Origin: Rhizobium sp. 18065
GTDB taxonomy: Bacteria > Pseudomonadota > Alphaproteobacteria > Rhizobiales > Rhizobiaceae
Assembly (NCBI RefSeq): GCF_902706095.1
Contig: NZ_CACSJP010000012.1
Coordinates: 1 to 64,000, forward strand
DNA length: 64,000 nucleotides
Reading direction: 5' to 3'
Below the pieces are notes generated by a model. That model was not told the DNA's origin, ran no database searches, and saw only the letters and a list, made by a program, of their open reading frames with translations. Below, piece after piece: positions 54,801-64,000 of this stretch. Made by a program: the position numbers and the translations under genes. Position 1 is the stretch's first letter. Each line of letters opens with the position of its first letter.

Positions 54801-56606
54801 CATCGCGATATATTCATCGACCCGGACCCGGACACGGCACGTTCGTTTGTCGAGCGCAAGCGCATGTTCGCGCTGCCGCGCTCCAGTTGGCAGGACTACG
54901 ACCGCAAGGCACTCTCGCCGGGCGCCATGATCATCTCGCGGGCGGAAAAGTCAGTCACCCTGACGCCGGAAGCCGCAGCGGCCATCGGACTGGAAACCCG
55001 AACCGCCTCGCCCTTCGACATTCTGACTGCGATCCTGAAAGCACCGGTCGATCTGATGTGGTTCGGCGGCATCGGCACCTATATCAAGGCTGCCGGCGAA
55101 ACCGATGCCGAAGTTGGCGACCGCGCCAACGACGCTATCCGCATCACTGCGACCGAAGTTCGCGCCAAGGTGATCGGCGAGGGTGCCAATCTCGGCGTGA
55201 CCCAGAAGGGTCGCATTGCCTATGCCCTGAATGGCGGCCGGGTCAATTCGGACGCGATCGACAATTCCGCTGGCGTCAATTCGTCCGACCTTGAAGTCAA
55301 TATCAAGATCGCGTTTTCTCCCGCCATGGCCGAAAAGCGCCTGACCCGCGACAAACGCAACAAGCTGCTGGTCGAGATGACCGACGAAGTAGCCGAACTG
55401 GTGCTGCGCAACAACTACCTCCAGTCGCTGTCGATCTCGCTGACGGAAGCGAAGCACGCCGGCAACCGCGAAGAGCTGAGCCGGCTCATGGACTACCTCG
55501 AAGGTCTCGGCAAATTGAACCGCAAGGTCGAGACCCTGCCGGATGCGACTGCGGTCGCCGAACGTTACGTCTCCGGAAAGACCCTGACCCGACCGGAAAT
55601 CGGCGTGCTCTTGTCCTATGCCAAGATCGTGCTGTTTGACCAGTTGATCCAGTCCGATCTTCCGGACGATCCCTATTGCCAGAGCACCCTGTCTAACTAT
55701 TTCCCGGCCGGTATGCGCAAGAGCTTTGCCTCCGACATTGCTGTCCATCGTCTTCGCCGCGAAATCATTGCAACGGTGCTGGCAAACCATGCGATCAACC
55801 GTGGCGGGCCGGGATTTGTCGTCGCCGTCAGCGATGCAACGGGCGGCGCGCCAGACGCTGTGGTGAAAGCGGCACTGGTCACCCGCGATGCACTCAACCT
55901 CACGGCTCTCTGGGACAAGCTCGACAATCTGGACGCCAAGCTCTCCGGCCAGACGCAGAACCGGCTCTACGGCATCGTCACCGAAGTCTATGTGGGCATG
56001 ACGCGCCTGCTTCTGGATACCGGGCTGGCTACCGGCCCGATCAGTGCAGCCGTGACCCAGTTGAAGGCTGCCGTCAAATCGGCAGGGCCGGTCTTCGCCG
56101 GCGCATTGCCGGCGCTGCTGCGCCAGTATTTCGACGAGCAGGTGGCCGGACTGATTTCTGCGGGCGCACCGGAAGAGATCGCGGTGGAGGTCGTCAACCT
56201 TCAGACATTGCTGCTACTTCCGGAAATCATGCAGATTGCCGACCGGACAAAGGCAACCCTTGCACGGGCGATGGATGGTTTCTTTGCCGTCTCGGAAGCC
56301 TTCCGCATCGGCCGCATCATAGAGAATGCCCGCAGGCTCCAACCGACGGACCACTATGATAGCCTCGCCCTGACAAGAAGCATCGATCGCATTGGCGCAG
56401 CACGGCGCGAGATCGTTTGCGCAGCACTCATCGCCCATGAAGGACACAAGCAACCGGTCCAGGCATGGCTTGCAAATGACACGCTGCGCATCGACCGGAT
56501 CGGCAAGGAAATTGCTGCGCTGGTCGACAGCGGCGAGCCAAGCATCTCGAAAATGGCGGTGGCAGCAGGCCTGCTCGGCGATCTTGCGCAAGGTCCTGCA
56601 AGGTGA
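51810..56606 (+). CDS. NAD-specific glutamate dehydrogenase, large (GDH180) type
   Basis: It oxidatively deaminates glutamate to alpha-ketoglutarate. The 1598-residue protein is of the 180-kDa class: a long N-terminal region with ACT-like domains (up to about 700), the catalytic domain with [29 protein letters not shown] and VPVGAKGGF (about 800-850), the NAD-binding part containing [15 protein letters not shown] and GIGTYIKA, and a C-terminal helical region. The start [11 protein letters not shown] has GAGGAGAGGG upstream; the 55-codon upstream extension is AT-rich leader. The alpha-ketoglutarate it makes joins that from the arabinose branch. Confidence 0.95.
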   Translation: [1598 protein letters not shown]

Positions 56607-56637
56607 CAGTGTCCCGGCAACAAGCCGGGGATGATGC

Positions 56638-58038
56638 ATGAACGGATCGGCCGTAACCGACAACAATGTCACTGGACGCCTCAATCGGGGCGTCCTTAGC
56701 TGGATGTTCTTCGACTGGGCTGCACAGCCGTTTTTCACGGTGGTCACCACATTCATCTTTGGCCCCTATTTCGTGGCGAGGATGACCAGCGATCCGGTTT
56801 CCGCCCAAGCTTCGTGGAGCAATGCCGCGACCATCTCGGCGATTGTTATCGCCATCCTTGCGCCCGTCCTTGGATCGATTGCTGATGAATCCGGCTCACG
56901 AAAGCCGTGGATCGCTTTCTTTGCCGTGATCAAGATCACCTGTCTGCTGGGTCTCTGGCTGGCCGCACCGGGGGCATCGGTCAGCCTGATCATGTTGCTG
57001 ATGATCTTCGCCAGCATTGCAGCGGAGTTTTCGATCGTCTTCAACGATTCGATGATGACCCGTCTTGTCAGCCAGCGCGATGTCGGGCGCGTATCGAATA
57101 TTGCCTGGGGTCTCGGCTATCTCGGCGGCATGATCGTGCTGATCGCCATCGTTCTCCTGATTGCGGCAAATCCGACCACCGGCCTGACCCTGATCGGTAT
57201 TCCGCCGCTGTTCGGTCTCGACCCTGTCGCCGGCGAGGATGCCCGGATCACCGGGCCGATTTCGGCGATCTGGTATCTCGTCTTCATTCTGCCGATGTTT
57301 CTTTTCACCCCGGATGCGGCCCGTGGAAAGCCGCTCGGCCAGGCAATCAACACGGGCTTGAAGGAGATTGGCAACACGCTGTCGGAGGTCCGGCACCGGA
57401 CGTCGATCCTGCACTTTCTCGTGGCACGGATGATCTACCAGGACGGCGTCAACGGCTTGCTGATCCTCGGCGGCGTCTTCGCTGCCGCGATGTTCGGTTG
57501 GTCGACGATGGAAATGGGCGTCTATGGCATTATCCTGAACGTTGTCGCGATCTTCGGATGCCTGATTGCCAGCCGCATCGACCGGCTTATCGGATCTAAA
57601 AATGTCGTCTTGATCAGCCTTTGCATGCTGATTGCTGCAACGCTCGGCATAATTTCAACCGGGCCGGATTTCACCCTTTTCGGCTTTGTCAGCCTGCCCA
57701 TCACCACCACCGAGGGCCTGTTCGCCACCCCAGCAGAAAAGGCATACATCCTCTATGGCCTGCTGATCGGCCTGTCGTTCGGCCCTGTCCAGGCCTCATC
57801 CCGCTCCTATCTGGCGCGCAGCGTGAAACCGCACGAGGCCGGGCGTTATTTCGGCATCTACGCACTTTCGGGACGGGCCACGAGCTTCATGGCCACCCTG
57901 TCCTTTTCCGTTCTGACAACCTGGACCGGTTCGCCGCGCATAGGCATGGCCAGCATGCTGTTCTTCCTGGTGGTGGGATTGGCAATTCTCTGGAATACCG
58001 CCTATCCGGCCGGCGACGAAACAAAGGCCCAGGCCTGA
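56638..58038 (+). CDS. MFS transporter, UMF1/Atg22-like
   Basis: A 466-residue carrier with about twelve membrane helices of the Atg22-like (vacuole-effluxer) MFS group. The N-terminal SWMFFDWAAQPFFTVVTTFIFGPYF block is typical, with an inter-repeat helix around GSIADESGSRKPWI. The substrate is unknown; eukaryotic Atg22 exports amino acids. It starts 31 bp after the glutamate dehydrogenase gene on the same strand, so co-transcription is possible. Confidence 0.88.
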   Translation: MNGSAVTDNNVTGRLNRGVLSWMFFDWAAQPFFTVVTTFIFGPYFVARMTSDPVSAQASWSNAATISAIVIAILAPVLGSIADESGSRKPWIAFFAVIKITCLLGLWLAAPGASVSLIMLLMIFASIAAEFSIVFNDSMMTRLVSQRDVGRVSNIAWGLGYLGGMIVLIAIVLLIAANPTTGLTLIGIPPLFGLDPVAGEDARITGPISAIWYLVFILPMFLFTPDAARGKPLGQAINTGLKEIGNTLSEVRHRTSILHFLVARMIYQDGVNGLLILGGVFAAAMFGWSTMEMGVYGIILNVVAIFGCLIASRIDRLIGSKNVVLISLCMLIAATLGIISTGPDFTLFGFVSLPITTTEGLFATPAEKAYILYGLLIGLSFGPVQASSRSYLARSVKPHEAGRYFGIYALSGRATSFMATLSFSVLTTWTGSPRIGMASMLFFLVVGLAILWNTAYPAGDETKAQA

Positions 58039-58048
58039 AACATCATGA

Positions 58049-58080
58049 AAAGGCCGGTTGCGTCTCCGCAACCGGCCTTT
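58049..58080. terminator. Bidirectional terminator between the MFS gene and purH
   Basis: A perfect 14-bp stem (58049-58062 with 58067-58080), 4-nt loop, with A-run before and T-run (CTTTCTTTAT) after, between two convergent genes. Confidence 0.92.
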
Positions 58081-58101
58081 CTTTATCCGGATGTCAAACC
58101 A

Positions 58102-59718
58102 TCAGTGGCGGAAATGGCGAACGCCCGTGAACACCATGGTCACGCCGTGTTCGTCAGCCGCCGCAATCACTTCTTCGTCGCGCATCGAGCCACCGGGCTG
58201 GATAACGGCCGTTGCACCCGCCGCGATTGCGGCCAGCAAGCCATCGGCGAACGGATAAAAGGCTTCCGAGGCAACGGCTGCACCCTTAGTCAGCGGCGTT
58301 GTCAGGCCAAGCGCCTTGGCGGCGTCCTCGGCCTTGAGCGCCGCAATACGGGCCGAATCAACGCGGCTCATCTGGCCGGCACCGATGCCCGCCGTCTGGC
58401 CGTTCTTGGCATAGATGACCGCATTCGACTTCACATGCTTGGCGATCTTGAAGGCGAATTTCATGTCTTCGAGCTCGGTTGCAGTCGGTGCACGTTTGGT
58501 GACCACCTTGAGGTCGAGATCCTCGACAAGGATGTTGTCGCGGGTCTGAACCAGCAGGCCGCCGGAAACCGTCTTTGCCATCAGGCCGCGCGCGCGCGGG
58601 TCGGGCAGCGCACCAGTGATCAGCAGGCGCAGATTGGGCTTTGCCGCGATGATCGCCTTGGCTTCATCGGTGACCGAGGGCGCGATGATGACTTCGGTGA
58701 ACAGCTTGACGATTTCCTGCGCAGTCGCGGCATCCAGCATCTGGTTGAGCGCGATGATGCCACCGAAAGCCGACACGGAATCGCAGGCGAGGGCACGCTG
58801 GTAGGCTTCGACTAGCGTCGCGCCGGTCGCAACGCCGCAGGGGTTGGCATGCTTGATGATCGCGCAGGCGGGGCCATTTTCCGGCGCAAACTCGGCAACA
58901 AGTTCGAAGGCCGCATCCGTGTCATTGATGTTGTTGTAGGAAAGCTGCTTGCCCTGCAGCAGGGTCGCCGTGGCGACACCCGGGCGGTTTTCGCCGGTGA
59001 CATAGAAGCCGGCGCTCTGGTGCGGGTTCTCGCCGTAGCGCATTTTTTCCTTCAGGGCGCCGCCGACCGTGCGATATGTCGGCATTTCGATGTCGAGCGC
59101 TTCGGCAAACCAGTTGGAAATCATCGTGTCATAGGCAGCGGTACGGGCATAAGCCTTGGCAGCCAGACGCTGACGAAGCACGTAGCTGGTCTGGCCATCG
59201 TTCTGGGCCAGCGCTTCGATCACTTCGGCGTAGTCGGCAGCATCGGTCACCACGGTGACATAGGCATGGTTCTTGGCGGAAGCGCGGATCATCGCCGGAC
59301 CGCCGATGTCGATATTCTCCACCGTCGTCGGATAGTCGCCGCCGGCAGCGCGGACCTGCTCGAACGGGTAGAGATTGATCACCGAGAGATCGATCGCTTC
59401 GATGCCATGTGCTTTCATCGCCTCGACATGCTCGGCATCGTCACGGATCGACAGCAGGCCGCCATGCACCAGCGGATGCAGGGTCTTGACGCGGCCGTCC
59501 ATGATTTCGGGAAAACCGGTGATTTCCGACACGTCGGTCACCGGCAGGCCGGCAGCGGCAAGCGCCTTGTGCGTGCCGCCCGTCGACAGCAGCCGAACGC
59601 CGCGATCGTGCAGCGCCTGGGCAAACTCGACGATCCCCGTCTTGTCGGAAACCGAAAGCAGGGCAGTGCGAACACGCACGAGGTCTGGTGCGGGAATTTT
59701 CTTGGAAACGACGGCCAT
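58102..59718 (-). CDS. purH: Bifunctional AICAR formyltransferase / IMP cyclohydrolase
   Basis: It catalyses the last two steps of de novo IMP synthesis. The 538-residue protein has the N-terminal MGS-like cyclohydrolase domain (about 1-160, with [22 protein letters not shown] and [13 protein letters not shown]) and the C-terminal formyltransferase domain with [11 protein letters not shown] and the terminal [19 protein letters not shown]. It lies 94 bp after the heparinase-like gene on the same strand. Confidence 0.97.
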   Translation of the reverse strand: MAVVSKKIPAPDLVRVRTALLSVSDKTGIVEFAQALHDRGVRLLSTGGTHKALAAAGLPVTDVSEITGFPEIMDGRVKTLHPLVHGGLLSIRDDAEHVEAMKAHGIEAIDLSVINLYPFEQVRAAGGDYPTTVENIDIGGPAMIRASAKNHAYVTVVTDAADYAEVIEALAQNDGQTSYVLRQRLAAKAYARTAAYDTMISNWFAEALDIEMPTYRTVGGALKEKMRYGENPHQSAGFYVTGENRPGVATATLLQGKQLSYNNINDTDAAFELVAEFAPENGPACAIIKHANPCGVATGATLVEAYQRALACDSVSAFGGIIALNQMLDAATAQEIVKLFTEVIIAPSVTDEAKAIIAAKPNLRLLITGALPDPRARGLMAKTVSGGLLVQTRDNILVEDLDLKVVTKRAPTATELEDMKFAFKIAKHVKSNAVIYAKNGQTAGIGAGQMSRVDSARIAALKAEDAAKALGLTTPLTKGAAVASEAFYPFADGLLAAIAAGATAVIQPGGSMRDEEVIAAADEHGVTMVFTGVRHFRH

Positions 59719-59812
59719 GGTTCAGCTCCGATCTGACGGGCGCCCGTCGAAAAGATCAGCATGACGAGCGCGATGCCGCCGCCTAGCACAGCTGGGCCTC
59801 AGAACCAACAGT

Positions 59813-61495
59813 CTATGCGTGATGTGCGAGAAACCAGCGTATTTCCGGGCCGTGAAAGGCAATTTCCAGCTGCTGCGATGGCCGGACACCGGAGACATCG
59901 GCAAAAAAGATGTCCTCGGCGATCTCGACCTCCCCGACCGGAAGCGAAAAGACCCAGCTCTCGCCATCCGGCGCGATCAGGCGAACCCTGCGCTCGTCGA
60001 TGCGCTCAAGGGAAATGGCCGGATGAATGTGGAACCGCGCGATGGCCGGTTCGGACGGGATACCCGGGGCGGGCAAGCCTTCCGGCAGGAGAAACCGGTC
60101 TCGACCGGCAATCTTTGTACCTCCCTCGTTGATCCGTACCTCGCGCTCATGCAGCACGCCGAAACGCGCCAGATAGCCATCGTGGCTCGCCGACAGCCGA
60201 TCGCTGCCATCAGGGCCGGTCTGGCGACTGATCTCCACCTTGGCAACGCCGGCAACCAAAAGTGGGCCAAGGAACCCGGACGAAGAAATCCGGGCCGAGG
60301 ACATGTCGCCGATTGCGACCGTTGAATGGGCAGCCGTCGTGCGCGCCAGTTGGCGGAGCTTTTCTCCGGCAAAGCGGGGAGATCCGCTGTTGACGATGAA
60401 GCGGTTGCGACCCGACGAGAGCTCCAGTGACAGGCAACCTGCATGCGCTGTCCGTGACAGGGATCCCGATGGCGCATGGCCGGTATCCAGCAGCAATACC
60501 GTGTCACCTCCGGAAAGACGTTGATAGGCGGCATGCGGCAATGCCTTGAATGGCTGGCCCGCCGTTTCATCATATCGCAGGACCGACATCAGATCGGTCG
60601 CGAGCGTCGAGCTTGCTCCATTGAACAGCGCAAGATCACCGCTGCTATGGCGAAAAAATCGCACGGCGGGATACATCCGGTCGATCGCCGGGATCAAGCG
60701 CTGCGGCACGTCATGGCCGAGATTGATATATGTCTGGCGAAGCGGCAGCAGGTCGAAGAGCAGTTCGACCGCCGCCTGCGGATTGCGCGAGACATGGCTG
60801 CCGTCTGGAAGGATCTGGCGCTCCAGTTCACGATTGAGCTGACGGCCTGCGCGACGAATGGCCGAAGCCCGCGCTTCGGTGGAAATCGACGCCATCGCCA
60901 GCGCAATACGTGCCCGAAGGCGTGGCAGTCCTTCCGGCAAGTAACCGGCAATGCGATGCAGATAGCCGATCTGATAGCTGAGCGACGCCATGAAACGTCG
61001 ATAGAAGCCGGCATCGGCATCCTGAAGTACGACCGGTGAATGCGACAGCCAGGCAACGATGCGTTGAGCAACGACATCGGCATCCCAGGCGACGCCCGTC
61101 ACACGTCCTCCATGCAGGTGGATCCACTGATCGACGACCCACCGGGCATTCTCGCAGGCCGCATGCGACTTGTCGGCCCGGATATGGCGCAACCAGCCGA
61201 AACCATGCAGGCGCACGGCGAACTGCTGGGACGGCAGTTCAAGATCGAATGGCGATTGCTGGTCGGCATCCAGCACCCGGCCGGCAAGCGGATAACGCCC
61301 CTGGAAAATCTCTTCCGCCACGAAGGGATCGATCGCCCGAAGGTCGGTCGGCGCGACGACCAGACGCATGGCACGGAAACCTGCACGGCCGCTTACCACA
61401 GGCAATGCCAGCGAGATCGCCAGCCCCGTTCTGCGCCAGCTCTCTGCAAGATACAGAGAGATCAGTCTCCGACGATCAGAAATTCGCATTCTCAT
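59813..61495 (-). CDS. Heparinase II/III-like protein
   Basis: A 560-residue protein: an alpha-toroid domain (about 50-330, with the HGFGWLRHIRADKSH region and long helices containing LLPLRQTYINLGHDVP) followed by a beta-sandwich heparinase II/III domain (about 340-555) with SLELSSGRNRFIVNSGSPRFAGEK and the AAHSTVAIGD block. Polysaccharide lyases of this fold cut uronic-acid glycans; this one lacks an obvious signal peptide, so the substrate and location are uncertain. Homologues occupy the same place beside purH in other rhizobia. It follows rsmB by 194 bp. Confidence 0.85.
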   Translation of the reverse strand: MRMRISDRRRLISLYLAESWRRTGLAISLALPVVSGRAGFRAMRLVVAPTDLRAIDPFVAEEIFQGRYPLAGRVLDADQQSPFDLELPSQQFAVRLHGFGWLRHIRADKSHAACENARWVVDQWIHLHGGRVTGVAWDADVVAQRIVAWLSHSPVVLQDADAGFYRRFMASLSYQIGYLHRIAGYLPEGLPRLRARIALAMASISTEARASAIRRAGRQLNRELERQILPDGSHVSRNPQAAVELLFDLLPLRQTYINLGHDVPQRLIPAIDRMYPAVRFFRHSSGDLALFNGASSTLATDLMSVLRYDETAGQPFKALPHAAYQRLSGGDTVLLLDTGHAPSGSLSRTAHAGCLSLELSSGRNRFIVNSGSPRFAGEKLRQLARTTAAHSTVAIGDMSSARISSSGFLGPLLVAGVAKVEISRQTGPDGSDRLSASHDGYLARFGVLHEREVRINEGGTKIAGRDRFLLPEGLPAPGIPSEPAIARFHIHPAISLERIDERRVRLIAPDGESWVFSLPVGEVEIAEDIFFADVSGVRPSQQLEIAFHGPEIRWFLAHHA

Positions 61496-61689
61496 TCCCG
61501 TTGCTACGGCCGATAACTATATGTTTTCCATGGAAAATTCAGATAATTAGTGAGGCGCAAGCCATCCTTTAAATCGCTTCATGACAAATCAGCCGATCGC
61601 AAAGGCAAAGTTCATAGCGACGACGCGGACAGGCAATGAGCGCTCGTCCGCCAGTTTTTCAGGTTCTAACAGTTTTATTGAATATTTCG

Positions 61690-63078
61690 CTAAATTTTAG
61701 CAATTACGCAAGCGTAGAATCCATCGAGACCACCTTCAGCGTGCAACATCGCCGGCGTGGTTCTGAATTCTCCGAGATCATTGATCGCAGCTTCCAGACC
61801 TGGCCAATCCTCCTTGCGGATCGGAACGCGCTTCAAATCCTGATGGTCGGCCAGAACCCGATCCACGACCTGCTCCCCCTCTGAGGGATCGATGGAGCAG
61901 TTCGAAAAGACCATGCGCCCACCGGGTGCGAGCAAGGTGATAGCGTGTCGAAGGAGTTTTTCCTGCAGGGCCGCGAGCTTGGTGATGTCTTCGGCATCCT
62001 TGCTCCACAAGACATCGGGATGTCGGCGCGTGGTTCCGGTGGACGAGCAGGGCGCATCGAGCAGAATAGCGTCATAGACCTTGCTGTCATCGAGCTCCAG
62101 CAGATTGCTGGTGACGAATTCAGCGGAAAGACGAAGTCGCTCCAGGTTGGACTGAAGCCGCTTGAGACGGGACGCGGATTGCTCGACCGCGGTCACCTGG
62201 GCACCAGCCAGCACAAGCTGCGCAGTCTTGCCGCCAGGTGCTGCACACAGATCGGCAACACGTTTGCCACTGAGATCGCCGAAGAGTTTGGCCGGAATGC
62301 CGGCCGCAGCATCCTGAACCCACCATTCGCCATCGTCGAAACCTTCGAGCGAGGGAATGCTGCCCTTGAACGGCGCCAAGCGTACCGTACCGGTCGGCAA
62401 GACCTTGCCGCCAAGTCTTTCGGCCCAGCCCTTTGCATCGCTCTTGACCGTGAGGTCGATCATCACCGGCTGCAGCTGTGCCGCGGCAATCGCCAGGGCA
62501 TGATCCAGGCCGTAGACCGCGATCAATCGCTTCAGGAACCACTCCGGAATGCAGGGTATGTCGTTGACCCATTCGAGCAGCGCTTCCTTCTCGCGCCCGA
62601 CACGTCGCAGGATGGCATTCACCAGTTTGGAAAAACGGCGGCTGCGGGGGTCGCGATTTGCCTGCTCGACAGCCAGATCGACCGCCGAGTGGTCCGGGAC
62701 ATCGAGATAGAGCATCTGCGCTGCGGCGACGACCAGCAGGTGATGCAGCGAGCGGGCGCCTTCCGGCAGCGGCGTGTCCAGAAGCTCGTGCAGGATCGCT
62801 TCAATGCGCGGCAGATGGCGAAGTGCGCTGTGCAGGATCGCGCGAACCAGGCCGCGATCGGCTTCGTTCAACGCCCGGAACGCGGGATTGCCATGTTCTG
62901 CATCGAGCATCCCGTCAAGCGGTGTCTTGCGTTCGATCACGGCCGCAAGCAGGCGCGATGCAGCGATACGCGCATCCAGACCCGGTTTTGTCTCCGCCTG
63001 TTCCGTCGGACGGGATCCGCCATTGCCCTTGTGAAAGTGCTTCTGCGGTTTTCCCGGTGCTTTATCGTTCAAGACCAT
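61690..63078 (-). CDS. rsmB: 16S rRNA (cytosine-C5) methyltransferase RsmB
   Basis: RsmB methylates C967 of 16S rRNA. The 462-residue protein has a charged N-terminus, an RNA-binding NusB-like domain (about 33-165) and the methyltransferase domain with AdoMet motif [10 protein letters not shown] (276-285), the Cys344 loop DAPCSSTG and the catalytic Cys394 in [11 protein letters not shown]. The spacing between the two cysteines (50 residues) equals that in E. coli RsmB. The start overlaps the end of htpX by 10 bp. Confidence 0.94.
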   Translation of the reverse strand: MVLNDKAPGKPQKHFHKGNGGSRPTEQAETKPGLDARIAASRLLAAVIERKTPLDGMLDAEHGNPAFRALNEADRGLVRAILHSALRHLPRIEAILHELLDTPLPEGARSLHHLLVVAAAQMLYLDVPDHSAVDLAVEQANRDPRSRRFSKLVNAILRRVGREKEALLEWVNDIPCIPEWFLKRLIAVYGLDHALAIAAAQLQPVMIDLTVKSDAKGWAERLGGKVLPTGTVRLAPFKGSIPSLEGFDDGEWWVQDAAAGIPAKLFGDLSGKRVADLCAAPGGKTAQLVLAGAQVTAVEQSASRLKRLQSNLERLRLSAEFVTSNLLELDDSKVYDAILLDAPCSSTGTTRRHPDVLWSKDAEDITKLAALQEKLLRHAITLLAPGGRMVFSNCSIDPSEGEQVVDRVLADHQDLKRVPIRKEDWPGLEAAINDLGEFRTTPAMLHAEGGLDGFYACVIAKI

Positions 63079-64000
63079 GGTCCTTTGGGCGGTTCGGAGT
63101 TGCCACGTCCCCATCCGGTATTCGGAACGGAGCGCGCTTTGGGCCTTGCATTAGCAGCGGGACCGGTTGGCGTCGATACCCCCGGCTGAATGTCGGTCAT
63201 CGCCATCAGCGCTTCGATACGATTGCGCGTGTCCGGATGGGTCGAAAACAGATTGTCCATGCGCCGCCCGCTGAGCGGATTGATGATGAACATATGCGCG
63301 GTTGCCGGGTTGCGCTCAGCATCCATGTTTTCGATATGTGAAGCGTCGCCGGCAATTTTCTGTAGCGCGGAGGCAAGTCCCCGGGGATTGCCACAAATCT
63401 CGGCGCCACGCCGGTCGGCGGCATATTCACGCGTTCGGCTGATCGCCATCTGCACCACCATCGCCGCCAGCGGCGCAACGATCATGGCGACAATGACGCC
63501 GATGAAACCGAGTGGATTGCTGCGCTCGTCGCGATTGCCGGAAAACAGGAAGGCGAAATTCGACAGCATCGAGATCGCACCGGCGAGTGTCGCGGTAATC
63601 GTCATCGTCAGCGTATCGCGGTTTTCGATATGCGCCAGCTCGTGGGCCATCACGCCCGCGACTTCCTGTGGGTTCAGTCGCTGCAGCAGGCCGGTCGAGG
63701 CGGCCACGGCCGCATTCTGCGGATTGCGGCCGGTCGCGAATGCATTCGGCTGCGGACTGTCGAAAACATAGACACGCGGCATCGGCAGATTGGCATTGCG
63801 CGCCAGATCCTTGACCATCAGGTAGAATTCCGGCGCAGTCCGCTCATCGACCTCCTGTGCCCGATAGGAGGACAGCACCATTCGGTCCGAGTTCCAGTAG
63901 GAAAAGAAGTTCATACCCGCGGCAACGACGAATGCGATCATCATTCCGCCGCGGCCGCCAATCAGAAAGCCGACGCCCATGAAGAGCGCCGTCATGAAGG
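63069..64000 (-). CDS. htpX: Zinc metalloprotease HtpX (5' end outside window)
   Basis: HtpX is an inner-membrane protease with its active site in the cytoplasm, helping degrade misfolded membrane proteins. About 310 residues are visible; the frame continues past the right edge, since the visible N-terminus [15 protein letters not shown] is normally preceded by about a dozen residues. Seen features are two N-terminal helices, the zinc site HELAH in [14 protein letters not shown], the third ligand in [12 protein letters not shown], and a Pro/Arg/Gly-rich C-tail. It overlaps rsmB by 10 bp and heads the htpX-rsmB-heparinase-purH run. Confidence 0.95.
   Translation of the reverse strand, partial: FMTALFMGVGFLIGGRGGMMIAFVVAAGMNFFSYWNSDRMVLSSYRAQEVDERTAPEFYLMVKDLARNANLPMPRVYVFDSPQPNAFATGRNPQNAAVAASTGLLQRLNPQEVAGVMAHELAHIENRDTLTMTITATLAGAISMLSNFAFLFSGNRDERSNPLGFIGVIVAMIVAPLAAMVVQMAISRTREYAADRRGAEICGNPRGLASALQKIAGDASHIENMDAERNPATAHMFIINPLSGRRMDNLFSTHPDTRNRIEALMAMTDIQPGVSTPTGPAANARPKARSVPNTGWGRGNSEPPKGPWS

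Noticed and set aside
1-64000. CRISPR arrays, tRNA or rRNA genes, insertion sequences
   Set aside because: No regularly spaced repeats, cloverleaf-like conserved tRNA arms, rRNA segments or transposase frames were seen on reading both strands.

Overview
The window is chromosomal DNA from an alphaproteobacterium of the order Rhizobiales, most likely Rhizobiaceae (Rhizobium/Agrobacterium group). This rests on the gene order ffh - chorismate mutase - rpsP - rimM - trmD, then dapF - mtaB - ftsY - yciB - DUF2585 - ccmG/D/C/B/A - acnA, on a chvE-gguABC locus with a divergent gbpR-type LysR gene, and on a 1598-residue NAD-glutamate dehydrogenase. Base composition is GC-rich throughout. I saw no rRNA, tRNA, CRISPR array, insertion sequence or prophage.

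Layout. 1-5866: translation and secretion genes on the minus strand (ffh, chorismate mutase, rpsP, rimM, trmD, rplS), interrupted by a plus-strand TSUP exporter gene between trmD and rplS. A hairpin plus A5 tract (T5 on the minus strand) and an upstream TTGACT box between ffh and a chemoreceptor gene suggest a small RNA. 6228-14632: plus strand, chemoreceptor, a metallo-beta-lactamase-fold hydrolase, then the tightly packed dapF-mtaB-ftsY-yciB-DUF2585 run. 14639-18227: minus strand, a HigBA-type toxin-antitoxin pair followed by the cytochrome c maturation genes ccmABCDG (ccmA transcribed first). 18504-22163: aconitase and a DUF1223 secreted protein.

22471-30388 is an iron-siderophore uptake island: TonB-dependent receptor, AraC-type regulator, a FhuC/D/B-like ABC importer and a FhuF-like reductase. 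Two copies of the TGA-N9-TCA pattern known for RirA iron regulation sit in its two main intergenic regions. 30575-42539 is a sugar operon. The periplasmic sugar-binding protein ChvE and the GguAB transporter are followed by GguC, an IlvD/Edd sugar-acid dehydratase, an aldose 1-dehydrogenase, an alpha-ketoglutarate semialdehyde dehydrogenase, and the DgoK kinase and DgoA aldolase. Together these can carry D-galactose to pyruvate plus glyceraldehyde 3-phosphate and L-arabinose to alpha-ketoglutarate, although no lactonase gene is present. A GbpR-like LysR regulator is divergent.

42644-58038 is mixed: DUF2794, a GNAT acetyltransferase, an MFS carrier with a large periplasmic insertion, asd, an MltB-like transglycosylase, a diguanylate cyclase, beta-carbonic anhydrase, pdxY, NAD-GDH and a UMF1-type MFS carrier. 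58102-64000 is a minus-strand run htpX (cut by the window edge) - rsmB - heparinase II/III-like protein - purH.

Starts were chosen by family length and Shine-Dalgarno sequences, so many differ from the longest open frame. Family assignments are from recognised motifs and length; no database search was run.
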